Below are positions 1 to 12,200 of a stretch of DNA of 64,000 bases, one piece after another (within the stretch, counting starts at the first letter, position 1; the number at the start of each line of letters is the position of its first letter). This stretch comes from Oasisia sp. SBJ-2009 (Eukaryota > Annelida > Polychaeta > Sabellida > Siboglinidae). The translations under genes were made by a program, and so were the position numbers. The notes under the pieces are model-generated. The model was given only the letters and a program-made list of their open reading frames with translations. It was not told the DNA's origin and searched no databases. Location of the stretch: NCBI GenBank assembly GCA_964017155.1, contig OZ024867.1, forward strand, positions 27,201,109-27,265,108, in the 5' to 3' direction.

Positions 1-52
1 TAGTGAATTTGGTTAATTGTCATATTGGTATTCATTAAGCGAGTTGGATTTG

Positions 53-286
<234 letters not shown>

Positions 287-440
287 GTTCAACAGCGGGC
301 AATAAAGGGATTACCATACAACAACAGACTAAAACAATTACGGCTTCCTATACTTAAAAAATAACAACAAAAGACAGAGAACGGACACAATGCAGATTGT
401 CAAAATTGTCAAAGGAATAGGCTCGGTTAACCAGGACTGT

Positions 441-672
441 AGATGTTCATAGTGTCGATCAAAGCTGATGTTCCAAAAAGCCACTGGTATCACAAGAGGG
501 CATCGTGAAAAACTTCATACCTACAGTGCAACAGGCTATAGACACTACTTCTTCTCGACCTGAGTGGTTAAAGTGTGCAATTATCTGTCAGACGACACAG
601 TTCAGGCCAGGACAATAAACGAACTTAAGTCACGCCTCCGAAGAGATTGGAGAGGCCACCCATACATAATTA
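441..672 (+). pseudogene. LINE reverse-transcriptase ORF, C-terminal remnant
   Basis: One frame reads TGITRGHREKL (483-515), then RHYFFST, a stop where families of this type have Arg, VVK, and NYLSDDTVQARTINELK followed by RRDWRGHPYI. The order TRGH..KL, FFS.RVV, WN.L, A.TIN.FK..L...W is the usual ending of CR1/jockey-type LINE ORF2 proteins, from my knowledge of those families. The TGA in FFST*VV and a Cys codon at the expected Trp mark decay. Nothing of the catalytic palm is visible upstream, so this is a 5'-truncated insertion, as LINEs usually leave. Clade is not resolvable. Confidence 0.65.
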
Positions 673-1420
673 CAATTATTTACTTTTCTTCAAATTTATC
701 AACCTTGACTATATGCAAACCGGACAAAAGCTTATGAAAACAAAATGCATCAATATAGAAACTGCAATATCCGAAAATAAACCTTGAGACGGTCTCAATG
801 CTCAATCTTGGGCAACTATTGTCGTATTGACCGAACTTAAGGTAATATCTTGAGGTAAGATAATAACAAATTATACGTTTCCTTGGATGTCGAATAACTA
901 TAGAGCAAGATATTCTAAATATCATTTTCGAGAACAAATTACAGGAAAATGTTCATTCTTTCCCATGACCACTCCAAACATAACTGTCTCGAGCCATAGC
1001 GTAACCCACGACTACGTTTTTTTTCGTGCGTGTTTCGCGGGTCGCTGCAGCGCGTATCGTTTACTCAGCACCCGGGTAGCGTTTTATTTCAACCAGTGTG
1101 TCCGCGGTCTTCTAATGTTAACGGTCAAGGTCGTTACTCGCAGTGAGACTCGTCTGGTGGGTGAGTTGTCCTTTCTGTGGGTCGTTTTGTATTATAAATT
1201 AATCCAAACCTAAGCCAAATGTCTTCGATTTATTGACATAGCTGTGTTTCATTTGCAAGTTTCTAAATGTTTTAGACAATTTTAACTATGGGTTGTGCGC
1301 GGTTCAAACACGTGTGATGTTTGACTCATTAGAGCGGCTGTCTCAGACTCAGTGACACAGTCACACGGTATCTTTCTTATGCCTGCGGCTAGGCTGTTGC
1401 TGTGGTGAGTCACTGACCGG
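673..1420. other. Non-coding stretch, GC-richer at 960-1200
   Basis: No exon-like frame or repeat is recognised. The part around 960-1200 is richer in CpG than its AT-rich surroundings. A promoter is possible, but no matching first exon is visible. Confidence 0.3.
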
Positions 1421-1639
1421 GTGTATTATTTGGGCGGCATAGCTCAACATATCAAACCAGTTGTTTATTGTTCATTTTGTGACAACATTTGGCAGATGTG
1501 TGTTGATAGATATCTTAGAACAAAAGTGGATATTGAGCCATCGAAAATTCGCACCCTGGTGGCCGTGGCACCCAGTTACCAAAACGGCCGCAAGCGGTAC
1601 TGGTCAAAACTTTCTAAATCATTCAAGGCCATGCAATAA
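1421..1639 (+). CDS. Short unrecognised ORF, possible last exon
   Basis: An open frame of about 72 codons includes IEPSKIRTLVAVAPSYQNG and RKRYWSKLSKSFKAMQ, ending in TAA inside an AATAAA at 1635-1640. The composition is protein-like (aromatic, Lys and Arg rich, no simple repeat) rather than random AT-rich sequence, but there is no in-frame ATG at the start. If real it would be a terminal exon entered by splicing. I recognise no family; a transposon fragment is equally possible. Confidence 0.22.
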   Translation: MYYLGGIAQHIKPVVYCSFCDNIWQMCVDRYLRTKVDIEPSKIRTLVAVAPSYQNGRKRYWSKLSKSFKAMQ

Positions 1640-1919
1640 AGGACATCATTTAGATCCTAATAATCCTGAGAGACAAATAATTAGTCACAATAATTCTATG
1701 GAACTTTACAAAGTAATATGTCAATTCATGATATTATAATTTGATTATGTAGTGCCATAAATCAGTAAAAACTGATCTGGTAGTACAATTTTGTCAGATG
1801 ATGGATACTACAGTAATTTATTTTTATTTTTTAGAATAGAAAAGTACAGTAACTCACTGATGCTTCTGTAGAATGTCGATGTATCATTAATAAAAAAGGT
1901 CTAATTAATATTATTATTT

Positions 1920-1967
<48 letters not shown>

Positions 1968-2684
1968 TAAAATCAACAGGAATATTTACAGTTTCTCAGA
2001 AAGGTTTATTGATGCGGTCATACACTTGGCAATATCCTGTACCAATGGGAAATATAAAAGACAATTGAATTACTAAAATTGTGGCGAATATAAAAACGAT
2101 ACATGTCAGCTAGTTTCCACTACACATGTCTTAATAATAAACCTTTCCCACAAACTGAAACAAATGTCAGACAGTAGTATTGACTACTTTTGTAAAACCT
2201 ACAAAAAAAGAATCAGAACATTCAGTGGAAGGATATGATTTATAGAGCCTAGCAATAGATAGAATAACTGAACAGTATTTTACTATGATCTAGTTTGTAG
2301 CTACATGGGTAAGTATTAATTTATTTTATTAACTTAATTTTTAAGCAGTGTCTGGAAGAACCCCACCAATGGAACCCTGTTTGCCTTTTCTTCCCCCATC
2401 TCAATTCGAAGACGAAGCTTCAATTATTCAGTTCCAAAAAACATGAGCTTGCATGGCTGCGAAGTAATTTTGGAGAAAATATTTCTGACGAACAATAATA
2501 TGCTATAAAATCCCCAGAAGCCAGGCAGTGTCTGCCGCCAGCTCAGACCTATAATATAGAACCTAACGGGTACAACAAGTAGCACCTTTTTCTGATCAAT
2601 TGGTCTAACTGGCATGATCGCCAGGTGGCAAGCATGTCGTGACCTGCAACTTGTGGCGTTGTGATCCGAAAGTGATCAATCACA
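1640..2684. other. AT-rich non-coding stretch
   Basis: Apart from the CAG tract at 1921-1966, no gene, repeat border or structured RNA is recognised here. Confidence 0.4.
1921..1966. repeat. (CAG)n trinucleotide tract
   Basis: About 15 uninterrupted GCA/CAG triplets sit in AT-rich sequence. No surrounding open frame suggests a polyglutamine exon. Confidence 0.97.
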
Positions 2685-2859
2685 ATGGTGGACAGAACAA
2701 GAGAAGAGAAAGTTACTCTGTGGCCATATTTGTCGGCAATGTTTCGGGTGAAATTGGTGGATGGTAAGTGTCAAGTTAGTGTGTTTGTTGTGTGCTCCGG
2801 TATACCAGGTTGTGTCAGCGTACAAGTCGTCGCCTTCAAATCTACGCAAGCACATCGAA
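2685..2859 (+). pseudogene. hAT-A copy 1, BED zinc-finger exon (frameshifted)
   Basis: The first part reads LWPYLSAMFRVKLVDGK and a Cys-containing stretch. After a frame change the second part reads SAYKSSPSNLRKHIE directly before a GTAAGT donor (exon end 2859). SAYKSSPSNLRKHIERMH is the hallmark second half of the BED finger in animal hAT transposases, where it binds the transposon ends. The break between the halves means this exon cannot make an intact finger. A related, equally broken exon ends at 33921. It is taken as the 5' exon of the gene continued at 3888-4278, 5708-5843 and 6195-6437. Confidence 0.7.
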
Positions 2860-2929
2860 GTAAGTTAGTAGATCGTTTAATGTTGACAAGTGGAGTATTA
2901 TGTCCTAATTAATTAGTGCGATTGTCATT

Positions 2930-3330
2930 ATAGTAATCCATCGGCATCACACACTTACTGTTGATAGCAATTTATATAGATTGTACGATTTTTACAAGAA
3001 TACTGTGGTATGTATTGTTATATTATGTGGCAACTCACACTCTCCATCTACCTGTGCATCTGGTTCGGGGTTAACCTGCCCGGCAGGCGTGCTTGAAGGG
3101 GCAGCGGCCCCATCATCATACAAATTCTCCATAGAGATCTCGGAACACAAATTGTGCACTTACAACGCAGCTAGGAACCCTGCCCAACTGCGAGGGACAG
3201 AACGTTTAGTCACTAGTCTATTACGACTAGTGCCCGGATAGGACCACGAGGAGGTAGTTCTGCCATTCCCTATCCATGCCATTTTGAATTTCGGCCATGG
3301 CTTTTAGACTTTCGTGGGCAATATATGAAT
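2930..3330 (-). mobile_element. Fragment of the LINE family seen at 42958-44462 (reverse orientation)
   Basis: Bases 3137-3280, read on the minus strand, match 42957-43075 closely. Shared landmarks are a TTCTGCCAT block, GACTAGTCGTAATAGACTAG-like sequence and GGTTCCTAGC. The other copy lies at the 5' end of a LINE-type insertion, so this is probably a 5' leader fragment of a relative. The ORF TERLVTSLLRLVPG is a translation of that leader. Confidence 0.5.
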
Positions 3331-3887
3331 GCATCTAGGTCCAATTCTAAGTCCTATTCAACCCATAAAAGACAATGGAGATAATGGTATAAAAACGGTA
3401 ATATATTTACTGTCGCACAACGTAACTATTGTGTTCATGTCTTATTTACTCGATAAAATGTGGTCGGTAAATTATTTAGTGCGTATCGAAGTTCACACGG
3501 TTCCACCCCATATTATCACCCACACACTTCACTCTGCTGACTGTAGTAATTTAGACTGCTAATAGTTACTTAAGTTTACTTGTATAATATTCTATAATAT
3601 ATTAACTATAGATAGAACACACACAATGTCATGTTGTTTGGGTTCAAGTTTTCATTTTAAGAATCTAGGCCTTTAACTGTAAGACTGAAAACTACCGATT
3701 ATTTTCTTCAATAATTATAGCGACCATCAGGCAGTAATTTAATTACATTGCCGCAATTATTATTTGCCGCAATTATTTTACGGACAAGTTACTATTTACA
3801 CGTATTGGTAATTATATATTCTGTTTTCATTGTATTAATTTTTTATGTAATGTATGAAGTAATGTAATGTATGAAGTAATGTAATGT
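3331..3887. other. AT-rich intron-like sequence with a small tandem repeat at 3843-3892
   Basis: About three copies of a 19-20 bp unit (ATGTATGAAGTAATGTA-like) end directly at the next hAT-A exon. Nothing else is recognised. Confidence 0.4.
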
Positions 3888-4278
3888 ATGAGTGCGTGCG
3901 AGGTGAGATCAGCTTCGAGAACGTCGACGGGCTGCCTGAGAGTGACGACCTCACTGAGTACAGTCTTCCGAGCCATCATCGATGCACATGTCACAGCCTC
4001 AACATTGACGACCGATGCGCAGAAGGCGGGTGAATCTGCTCCTGCTTACAAGAGGGTCTCCGGGCAGCATTCAGTGCAGAAGTCTGTGGGGCAAGATGGG
4101 CCTCTCATTGCTAGCGGCCGAGGCAGTGGAGGATGTGTGTGGCCTGATGCTTCTGCGGCCCAACCAGACACTGTGGAACTCCGGGTTCCTCCCAGTCGAG
4201 AGAGTATTGCAGATAAGGAAGGCGAAGGGGAGGAGGCACCGCACTCTCTAGTCTATGCAACAAGTTTGACTTGCCAAA
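3888..4278 (+). pseudogene. hAT-A copy 1, RNase-H-fold exon with several frameshifts
   Basis: Three frames must be joined to read the exon: SFENVDGLPESDDLTEYSLP then SHHRCTCHSLNI; TTDAQKAGESAPAYKRVSG; LWGKMGLSLLAAEAVEDVCG then LMLLRPNQTLWNSGFLPVER, ending LCNKFDLPK. Together they give the hAT core order (Leu-Pro-x-His-x-Arg-Cys-x-x-His-x-Leu-Asn, then LLRPN.T.WNS). The exon ends at a GTAAGT donor in phase 2, matching the next exon at 5708. At least two frameshifts and a change of the usual TRWNS Arg to Leu make it non-functional. Confidence 0.75.
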
Positions 4279-4339
4279 GTAAGTTGTTGTAAAGTTAATG
4301 TTTTCTTCCAACAAAATACTCAGAAAAGTTATATTATAC

Positions 4340-5707
4340 TAGCATGATTTGTTTTCAGTCATGTCACCACATAATTCCATGATTGAACATTTCAGTGGTA
4401 GGTTTCCAGCTGATTCTGATCACATATAAATGAGCAATGATTTGTTTTCAGTCTTGTCACCACATAATTCCATCAATGAACTGTATAGTCGTGTGTTTTC
4501 ATCTGATTCTGACTTCATAAACAAATAAGCAAGATTTTTTTTCAGCCTGGTATCTGTCTATATTTAAGTATATTATGGTACCATACACAACACAGTCTTA
4601 ATACATGACTGTTCTTTGTTTTCAGCCTGACACCTGTCTATATCATGGTACTATACACAACACAGTCTTAATACATGACTGTTCTTTGTTTTCAGCCCGA
4701 TACCTGTCTATATCATGGTACTATACACAACGCAGCCTTAATACATGACTGTTCTTTGTTTTCAGCCCGATACCTGTCTATATCATGGTACCATACACAA
4801 CACAGTCTCAATACATGACTGTTCTTTGTTTTCAGCCTGACACCTGTCTATATCATGGTACCGTACACAACACAGTCTTAATACATGACTGTTCTTTGTT
4901 TTCAGCCTGATACCTGTCTATATCATGGTACCATACACAGTCTTAATACATGACTGTTCTTTGTTTTAAGCCTGATACCTGTCTATATTATGGTACCATA
5001 CACAACACAGTCTTAATACATGACTGTTCTTTTGTTTAAGCCTGATACCTGTCTATATCATGGTACCATACACAGTCTTAATACATGACTGTTCTTTGTT
5101 TTCAGCCTGATTCCTGTCTATATCATGGTACCATACACAACACAGTCTTAATACATGACTGTTCTTTGTTTTCAGCCTGATACCTGTCTATATCATGGTA
5201 CCATACACAGTCTTAATACATGACTGTTCTTTGTTTTAAGCCTGATACCTGTCTATATTATGGTACCATACACAACACAGTCTTAATGCATGACTGTTCT
5301 TTTGTTTAAGCCTGATACCTGTCTATATCATGGTACCTTACACAGTCTTAATACATGACTGTTCTTTGTTTTCAGCCTGATACCTGTCTATATCATGGTA
5401 CCATACACAACACAGTCTTAATACATGACTGTTCTTTGTTTTCAGCCCGATACCTGTCTATATCATGGTACCATACACAACACAGTCTTAATACATGACT
5501 GTTCTTTGTTTTCAGCCTGACACCTGTCTATATCATGGTACCATACACAGTCTTAATACATGACTGTTCTTTGTTTTCAGCCTGATACCTGTCTATATCA
5601 TGGTACCATACACAGTTTTAATACATGACTGTTCTTTGTTTTCAGACTGACACCTGTCTATATCATGGTACCATACACAACACAGTCTGAATACGTTTTT
5701 TTTTCAG
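4340..5707. repeat. 65-70 bp intronic array, each unit ending in a 3' splice-site-like TTTTCAG
   Basis: Two older ~110-bp units (4340-4540) with TTTGTTTTCAG lead into about 17 units of 70 bp or a shorter ~65-bp form. Each has CTGTCTATATCATGGTACC, an ACACAGTCTTAATACATGAC block and TTCTTTGTTTTCAG. The last unit runs into the true acceptor of the hAT-A exon at 5708. Several units have TTTTAAG instead of TTTTCAG, which would weaken those decoys. The array appears to be repeated duplication of the 3' end of this intron. Confidence 0.93.
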
Positions 5708-5843
5708 ACTGAAGCTAACTGAGATGACTTTCCTCAATGAATACTGCGGCACAATGAGGGCCGTTTCTCAAGCCCTCAACATCCTTCAAATGTGTCATCT
5801 TTTCACAAATGCAGTCCCATCATCATCTGCTGGGATGGCAAAG
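5708..5843 (+). pseudogene. hAT-A copy 1, third exon
   Basis: Bases 5708-5843 read LKLTEMTFLNEYCGTMRAVS and QALNILQM, matching the hAT helix LTE.E..FL.EY...M.P.A.ALDILQ. The phase-2 start completes the Lys codon opened at 4277-4278, and the exon ends AAAG before GTACAG in phase 0, agreeing with the next exon. Residues after ILQM do not match the usual QGE continuation. Confidence 0.75.
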
Positions 5844-6194
5844 GTACAGTTGATATATAATCCTTTTCAATATAATTCCTTTCTAAAGACGTTTGTTTAA
5901 AAGTAGCAATTCATGCAAATAAAAAAATGCAGTGCATATTAATTGACTGCACTTTATGATAATTATGACATTTTAATAGTAAGCAAAAAGTAGCAATTCT
6001 TGCAAACGAGAGCAGTAATGCAGAGCATATTCATTGACTGCACTATATGATAATTACGAAATTTGAATAATAAGCAAAGATATGGTTACGTCAGTGTTAA
6101 ACTCATATATGTGTATTCAGTAAACGTAAATACATAATGAGACACATTACATGAAACACTAGAAATTACTGTAATATGTGATGTAATGTTGCAG

Positions 6195-6437
6195 TCCGAT
6201 AAACACGTGTACATGGGGTACTTGATCCCAACAATCTCAATGCTGAGAATAAAACTGGATAAGCGACGAGAAAGGCCGGACTTGTGCTGTCGTCCTCTTG
6301 TCAATGTGCTATTGGCAGACATCGGCAAACATTTCGCTGGTGCGATGCAGTGCAAGAAGATCCTTGCTGCTGCCACCCTACACCCCACCTACAAGACGGA
6401 CTGGACTGGGAGGCAGAGGAAGGCATGAAGGAGTGGG
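6195..6437 (+). pseudogene. hAT-A copy 1, fourth exon
   Basis: It starts after TTGCAG with SDKHVYMGYLIPTISMLRIK, then CRPLVNVLLADIGKHF and ILAAATLHPTYKTDWT. This is the hAT region Y.G.LLP.L..L..KL, PL...L...I..RF, LAA..HP.FK..W. The frame hits TGA at 6426; shifting by one base gives EAEEGMKEWG up to a GTGAGT donor at 6438, so a small indel near 6405 broke it. No hAT dimerisation exon follows before hAT-B begins. Confidence 0.75.
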
Positions 6438-6726
6438 GTGAGTGGTGGTGTTGTCTTCTCCTCAGTTTCAGGAACCACTTGCCAAATGTTATGTAATTCA
6501 TGTATCTCAGAATGGTAGTAATTGTGGGATCTGTTTACTACTTTGTAACATAGTAGTTTTATTGCGGGGTACATTATAACTGTTCTTATGCTTCCTGTTC
6601 TTCAAAAAGCCACCTTGTGAGTTGTTCTTGGTTTGTAATGGTGGTTTCTGGTTACTGTCGGTGGAATCGGCCACTAGGACCATGTCAGACTGTTCATACA
6701 AGATTTTTCCCACTTGAATTAAACCT
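6438..6726. other. Intron-like or flanking sequence
   Basis: No gene or repeat is recognised between the hAT-A exon and the 29-bp array. Confidence 0.4.
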
Positions 6727-7803
6727 ACATCTGCAATGGTGTTTCACCAGTACATCCATATGCAATGGTGTTACACCAGTACATCCATCTGCAATGGTGT
6801 TACACCTGTACACCCATATGCAAAGATGTTACACCAGTACATCCATCTGCAATGGTGTTACACCAGTACATCCATCTGCAATGGTGTTACACCAGTACAT
6901 CCATCTGCAATGGTGTTACACCTGTACATCCATATGCAATGGTGTTACACCTGTACACCCATCTGCAATGGTGGTACACCTGTACATCCATCTGCAATGG
7001 TGTTACACCTGTACATGCATCTGCAATGGTGTTACACCAGTACATGCATCTGCAATGGTGTTACATCTGTACATGCATCTGCAATGGTGTTACACCTGTA
7101 CATGCATCTGCAATGGTGGTACACCAGTACATCCATCTGCAATGGTGTTACACCAGTACACCCATCTGCAAAGGTGGTACACCTGTACATCCATCTGCAA
7201 TGGTGTTACACCTGTACACCCATATGCAATGATGTTACACCTGTACATCCATCTGCAATGGTGTTACACCAGTACATCCATCTGCAATGGTGTTACACCT
7301 GTACACCCATATGCAATGATGTTACACCAGTACATCCATCTGCAATGGTGTTACACCTGTACATCCATATGCAATGATGTTACACCAGTACATCCATCTG
7401 CAATGGTGTTACACCTGTACATCCATATGCAATGGTGTTACACCAGTACATCCATCTGCAATGGTGTTACACCTGTACACCCATATGCAATGATGTTACA
7501 CCTGTACATCCATCTGCAATGGTGTTACACCTGTACATCCATATGCAATGGTGTTACACCTGTACATGCATCTGCAATGGTGTTACACCTGTACATCCAC
7601 CTGCAATGGTGTTACACCAGTACACCCATCTGCAAAGGTGGTACACCTGTACATTCATCTGCAATGGTGGTACACCTGTACATACATCTGCAATGGTGGT
7701 ACACCAGTACATGCATCTGCAATGGTGTTACACCAGTACAAGTACATGCATCTGCAATGGTGTTACACCTGTACATCCATCTGAAATGGTATTACAGGTA
7801 CAT
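6727..7803. repeat. 29-bp minisatellite, about 37 copies
   Basis: The unit contains CTGCAATGGTGTTACACC and GTACATCCAT. Variants are CAG/CTG before TACA, CATCC/CACCC/CATGC, and GATATGC/GATCTGC. Because 29 is not a multiple of three, three units make an 87-bp coding cycle, so all three forward frames stay open and encode the same 29-residue cycle (MVLHQYIHLQ, WCYTSTSIC, NGVTPVHPSA). It lies between the last hAT-A exon and the first hAT-B exon. Confidence 0.96.
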
Positions 7804-8149
7804 CAACCCGCGACTGTGTACACAATATTAGGACATAAGTGACTTGGGACATAATACACAAGGCAGAGGTACGGTTTTATTGTTTAATTATTCATTAAAG
7901 TTTTTAGTTAATCCATTGATTGAATTGCTAAAATTTATTGGTGTTTTTAACATAACTGGTTAGAATGTATTTATATAACATAATTTCACATGACCATGTT
8001 TCAGGCACGTGTGTATCTGACAGTTATGCTATATTTTGTATTGTTTTTTATTCAGACAAGTTAACACTCCAAAGGAATTCAGTTTATTTAGCCTAGAAGG
8101 ATAATTAAGCGTGTTGTATTGTGTTGAAGGTGGGATCGATGCCAGCTGC

Positions 8150-8705
8150 ACAAATGCTGACCTCCCTGAACAGCCAGACAGTCGACAGACTGTGCAGGAT
8201 GTTTGGACGTGTCATGCCCTGGCCAAGCACTGACTTCGTCTGGGTCTGCGATGTTGATGAGAGGAAGGGATTGGACATTGGGACGGCGTACCGGAACGAC
8301 AAGCAGGCCCGCGTCTTCACCCACCACATCGCCGAAGTAGCTCGCAGCAGGATCCGCGATGACGTCCAGGTCGCCCCGTTCCTGGCTCTCATCTCCAATG
8401 GCTCAACGGACTCTGCCGCCCTCGAAGCCGAGATGATATATGTATGCCACGCACGTCATGGGGTCATTGGTGTGGAACTTGCAGGGTACGTAAATGTCGA
8501 ACATGCAAACGCCCCATGAATCCTTGCTGCCATCTCAACAGCGATGACAAGACTGAGAGTGACAGAGACTGAGTGGCAGGAGAAGCTCGTTGGCTTTGGA
8601 AGCGATGGCGGCAAGAACAACGGCGTCATCACTCTCCTGCGACAACTGCAGCCAGCTGTACCAGGTGTACACTGCGCTGCACACCAGATGGAGCCAGTAT
8701 ACAAG
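8150..8705 (+). pseudogene. hAT-B (ZNF862-like hAT-derived protein), first visible exon, with nonsense codon
   Basis: It reads MPAAQMLTSLNSQTVDRLCR, TDFVWVCDVDERKG, YRNDKQARVFTHHIAEVAR, LISNGSTDSAALEAEMIYVC, then VNVEHANAP, TGA at 8517-8519, and in the same frame ILAAISTAMTRL, EWQEKLVGFGSDG, GVITLLRQLQPAVPGVHC, ending at a GTAAAC donor. YRNDK, DGSTDS..E.E.VYV, ANAPGI..AI..AM and KLVGFG.DG are diagnostic of vertebrate ZNF862 and many invertebrate paralogues. TGA stands where Gly is expected. About seven residues are missing after GFGSDG. Around GRVMPWPS the next frame gives TCHALAKH, closer to the family, indicating compensating indels. Start chosen at the first family-like residues; the true acceptor upstream is unclear. 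Confidence 0.8.
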
Positions 8706-8935
8706 GTAAACATATAAGTAGAGTTATGATATTAGTAATATTATTTTTACTTTATACAATGTTGTTTTGACATAACTTAATGTGTTCTACATTTTATCTT
8801 AACTTTTAAACAGGTTGACACAAAGACATTGAACAGCTTGATTGCAGACCGTTTATCATACATTTTTATTATGATAAATATTGTGCCTTATAAATGTTAA
8901 ATTTGTATTTGATAATGACGCCATGGGGAAGCAGC

Positions 8936-9152
8936 CACTACATGCAAATGTGGAGGGCCTCATGATGGGACTTTACCTCTTCTACAAGAGGTCACCTCTA
9001 AACCAGTTGATGCTACTGCGGACTTACGAAATCCTGCAGCTCCCTGACCTGCTGCCGACCAGAGTTGGGGGGACTCGATGGATCCCCCACACATGTGCTG
9101 GCCTCGTCACCATCCTTGGCGGTATGAGGGCATCACGACACACCTGTCTCAG
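8936..9152 (+). pseudogene. hAT-B, second visible exon (frameshifted)
   Basis: It reads VEGLMMGLYLFYKRSPLNQL, LLRTYEILQ and LLPTRVGGTRWIPHT, matching LLMGLYLFYKHSPLNR and PTRVGGTRW of the family. Near 9115 the frame must shift by one base to continue as RYEGITTHLSQ up to the donor at 9153. That reading joins in phase to VEQNSVSSADARGKDKSYL at 9295. A possible short extra exon (8814 on, VDTKTLNSLIAD) follows a CAG but soon stops. Confidence 0.75.
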
Positions 9153-9294
9153 GTAACTAACTAACTAACACAATTGCTCAACGTACGTCAGTGTTACTGT
9201 ATCTTTGATGCTGTTCACATTGATTGATGTTTCCTCTTTTCAGGAGATCAGATATGTGGACAAAGCTCAATGGCTGTTTTACTTTGTGTTACAG

Positions 9295-12200
9295 GTCGAA
9301 CAAAACTCTGTCAGCTCAGCAGATGCTCGTGGCAAGGACAAGAGCTACCTGGGACATCTACTCAAGAAAGACGTCGTGCTATACCTGCACTTCTTGAGAG
9401 GTGTCACCAGTGAGCTCTCAACGCCATCGCTGGCCATGCAGCGACGGGAGGTAACAGTCATAGACCTCCACTCAACCCTACTGACCACAGACCTCCCCTC
9501 AATCCTACTGACCACAGACCTCCACTCAACCCTACTGACCACAGACCTCCACTCAACCCTACTGACCACAGACCTCCACTCAATCCTACTGACCACAGAC
9601 CTCCACTCAACCCTACTGACCACAGACCTCCACTCAACCCTACTGACCACAGACCTCCACTCAATCCTACTGACCACAGACCTCCACTCAATCCTACTGA
9701 CCACAGACCTCCACTCAACCCTACTGACCACAGACCTCCACTCAATCCTACTGACCACATACCTCCACTCAATCCTGCTGACCACAGACCTCCACTCAAT
9801 CCTACTGACCACAGACCTGCACTCAATCCTGCTGACCACAGACCTCCACTCAATCCTACTGACCACAGACCTGCACTCAATCCTGCTGACCACAGACCTC
9901 CTCTCAACCCTACTGACCACAGACCTCCACTCAATCCTGCTGACCACAGACCTCCACTCAATCCTACTGACCACAGACCTCCACTCAATCCTGCTGACCA
10001 CATACCTCCACTCAATCCTACTGACCACAGACCTCCACTCAATCCTACTGACCACAGACCTCCACTCAATCCTACTGACCACAGACCTCCACTCAATCCT
10101 GCTGACCACAGACCTCCACTCAATCCTACTGACCACATACCTCCACTCAATCCTACTGACCACAGACCTCCACTCAATCCTACTGACCACAGACCTCCAT
10201 TCAATCCTGCTGACCATAGACCTCCACTCAATCCTACTGACCACAGACCTCCACTCAATCCTGCTGACCACAGACCTCCACTCAATCCTACTGACCACAG
10301 ACCTCCACTCAATCCTACTGACCACAGACCTCCACTCAACCCTACTAACCACAGACGTCCACTCAACCCTACTGACCACAGACCTCCACTCAACCCTACT
10401 GACCACAGACCTCGACTCAATCCTACTGACCACAGACCTCCACTCAATCCTGCTGACCACAGACCTCCACTCAATCCTGCTGACCACAGACCTCCACTCA
10501 ACCCTACTGACCACAGACCTCCACTCAATCCTACTGACCACAGACCTCCACTCAATCCTACTGACCACAGACCTCCACACAACCCTACTGACCACAGACC
10601 TCCACTCAATCCTACTGACCACAAACCTCCATTCAATCCTACTGACCAGAAACCTCCACTCAATCCTACTGACCACAGACCTCCACTCAACCCTACTGAC
10701 CACATACCTCAACTCAACCCTACTGACCAGAAACCTCCACTCAATCCTACTGACCACATACCTCCACTCAACCCTACTGACCACAGACCTCCACTCAATC
10801 CTACTGACCAGAAACCTCCACTCAATCCTACTGACCACAGACCTCCACACAACCCTACTGACCACAGACCTCCACTCAATCCTGCTGACCACACACCTCC
10901 ACTCAATCCTGCTGACCACAGACCTCCACTCAATCCTACTGACCACAGACCTCCACTCAATCCTGCTGACCACAGACCACCACTCAATCCTGCTGACCAC
11001 AGACCTCCACTCAATCCTACTGACCACAGACCTCCACTCAATCCTACTGACCACAGACCTCCACTCAATCCTACTGACCACAGACCTCCACTCAACCCTA
11101 CTAACCACAGACCTCCACTCAATCCTACTGACCACAGACCTCCACTCAATCCTACTGACCACAGACCTCCACTCAATCCTACTGACCACAGACCTCCACT
11201 CAATCCTACTGACCAGAAACCTCCACTCAATCCTACTGACCACAGACCTCCACTCAATCTTACTGACCACGGACCTCCACTCAACCCTACTAACCACAGA
11301 ACTCCACTCAATCCTACTGACCACAGACTTCCACTCAATCCTACTGACCACAGACCTCCACGCAACCCTACTGACCACAGACCTCCACTCAATCCTACTG
11401 ACCACAGACCTCCACTCAATCCTACTGACCACAGACCTCCACTCAATCCTACTGACCACAGACCTCCACTCAACCCTACTGACCACAGACCTCCACTCAA
11501 CCCTACTGACCACAGACCCCCACTCAATCCTGCTGACCACATACCTCCACTCAACCCTACTGACCACAGACCTCCACTCAACCCTACTGGCCACAGACCT
11601 CCACTCAACCCTACTGACCACAGACCTCCACTCAATCCTACTGACCACAGACCTCCACTCAATCCTACTGACCACAGACCTCCACTCAACCCTACTGACC
11701 ACAGACCTCCACTCAATCCTGCTGACCACAAACCTCCACTCAATCCTGCTGACCACAGACCTCCACTCAATCCTGCTGACCACAGACCTCCACTCAATCC
11801 TACTGACCACAGACCACCACTCAATCCTACTGACCACAGACCTCCACTCAATCCTACTGACCACAGACCTCCACTCAACCCTACTAACCACAGACCTCCA
11901 CTCAATCCTACTGACCATAGACCTCCACTCAATCCTACTGACCACAGACCTCCACTCAATCCTACTGACCACAGACCTCCACTCAACCCTACTGACCACA
12001 GACCTCCACTCAATCCTACTGACCACAGACCTCCACACAACCCTACTGACCACAGACCTCCACTCAATCCTACTGACCACAGACCTCCACTCAATCCTAC
12101 TGACCACAGACCTCCACTCAATCCTACTGACCACAGACCTCCACTCAACCCTACTGACCACAGACCTCCACTCAATCCTACTGACCATAGACCTCCACTC

